Shown in pieces: positions 10,192-10,206 of a stretch of 10,206 bases of DNA. The position numbers and the translations under genes are program-made. The notes beneath the pieces were generated by a model that worked only from the letters and a program-made list of their open reading frames with translations, was not told the origin of the DNA and ran no database searches. Position 1 is the stretch's first letter. The number at the start of each line of letters is the position of its first letter. The DNA is from an uncultured Bacilli bacterium (GTDB taxonomy: Bacteria; Bacillota_I; Bacilli_A; RF39; UBA660): the NCBI GenBank assembly GCA_947630195.1, contig CANRGQ010000048.1, positions 1-10,206 on the forward strand, read 5' to 3'.

Positions 10192-10206
10192 TAATCTTCT
10201 TTAATC

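Noticed and set aside
1..10206. tRNA, rRNA or known riboswitch
   Set aside because: I saw no cloverleaf, rRNA segment or recognisable riboswitch core; the gaps are short and explained by promoters and terminators.

Overview
The window comes from a low-GC, Gram-positive, spore-forming bacterium of the Firmicutes/Bacilli type. Coding and non-coding DNA are both very AT-rich, ribosome binding sites are AGGAGG-like, and promoters are canonical sigma-A hexamers with 17-bp spacers. Most tellingly, the minus strand carries a compressed version of a block known from Bacillus subtilis: tatD, a YabE-like 3D protein, ksgA, yabG, veg, spoVG, yabP, yabQ, divIC, in that order and orientation. Many genes that sit between them in B. 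subtilis (rnmV, sspF, ispE, purR, glmU, prs, pth, mfd, spoVT and others) are absent. The compact style fits a small-genome gut Bacilli lineage (RF39- or Erysipelotrichales-like), but that placement is inference.

Right part (10206 to about 7390, minus strand): TatD metal-dependent nuclease, then a 197-aa cytoplasmic protein I do not recognise, then a secreted 3D-domain (double-psi beta-barrel) cell-wall protein, then the 16S rRNA dimethyltransferase KsgA. The first three genes are separated by hairpin terminators that run directly into the next gene's promoter; ksgA overlaps the 3D gene and is probably co-transcribed with it.

Middle part (7386 to 2759, minus strand): an AAA_14/DUF4143 ATPase has its own promoter, with three 23-bp-spaced repeats upstream. 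It reads into a two-gene unit of unknown function (a 128-aa membrane-anchored protein and a 103-aa protein joined by TAATG). Double terminators follow, then yabG-veg (joined by TAATG), spoVG with its own sigma-A promoter and terminator, yabP-yabQ (joined by TAATG) and divIC, closed by a strong terminator. YabG, YabP, YabQ and SpoVG tie this block to sporulation, DivIC to the division septum, and Veg to vegetative/biofilm regulation.

Left part (1 to about 2750) is accessory. It has a partial gene for an exported protein (minus), a divergent regulatory region with palindromic operator-like sites, two tandem related XRE-family regulators (plus), three phased palindromes at an exact 42-bp period ending in a terminator, a Fic/AMPylation protein with a C-terminal winged helix (plus), and a third XRE-type protein (minus) convergent with it. 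This looks like a self-regulated toxin- or modification-type module beside the conserved sporulation block, and is where new biology is most likely.
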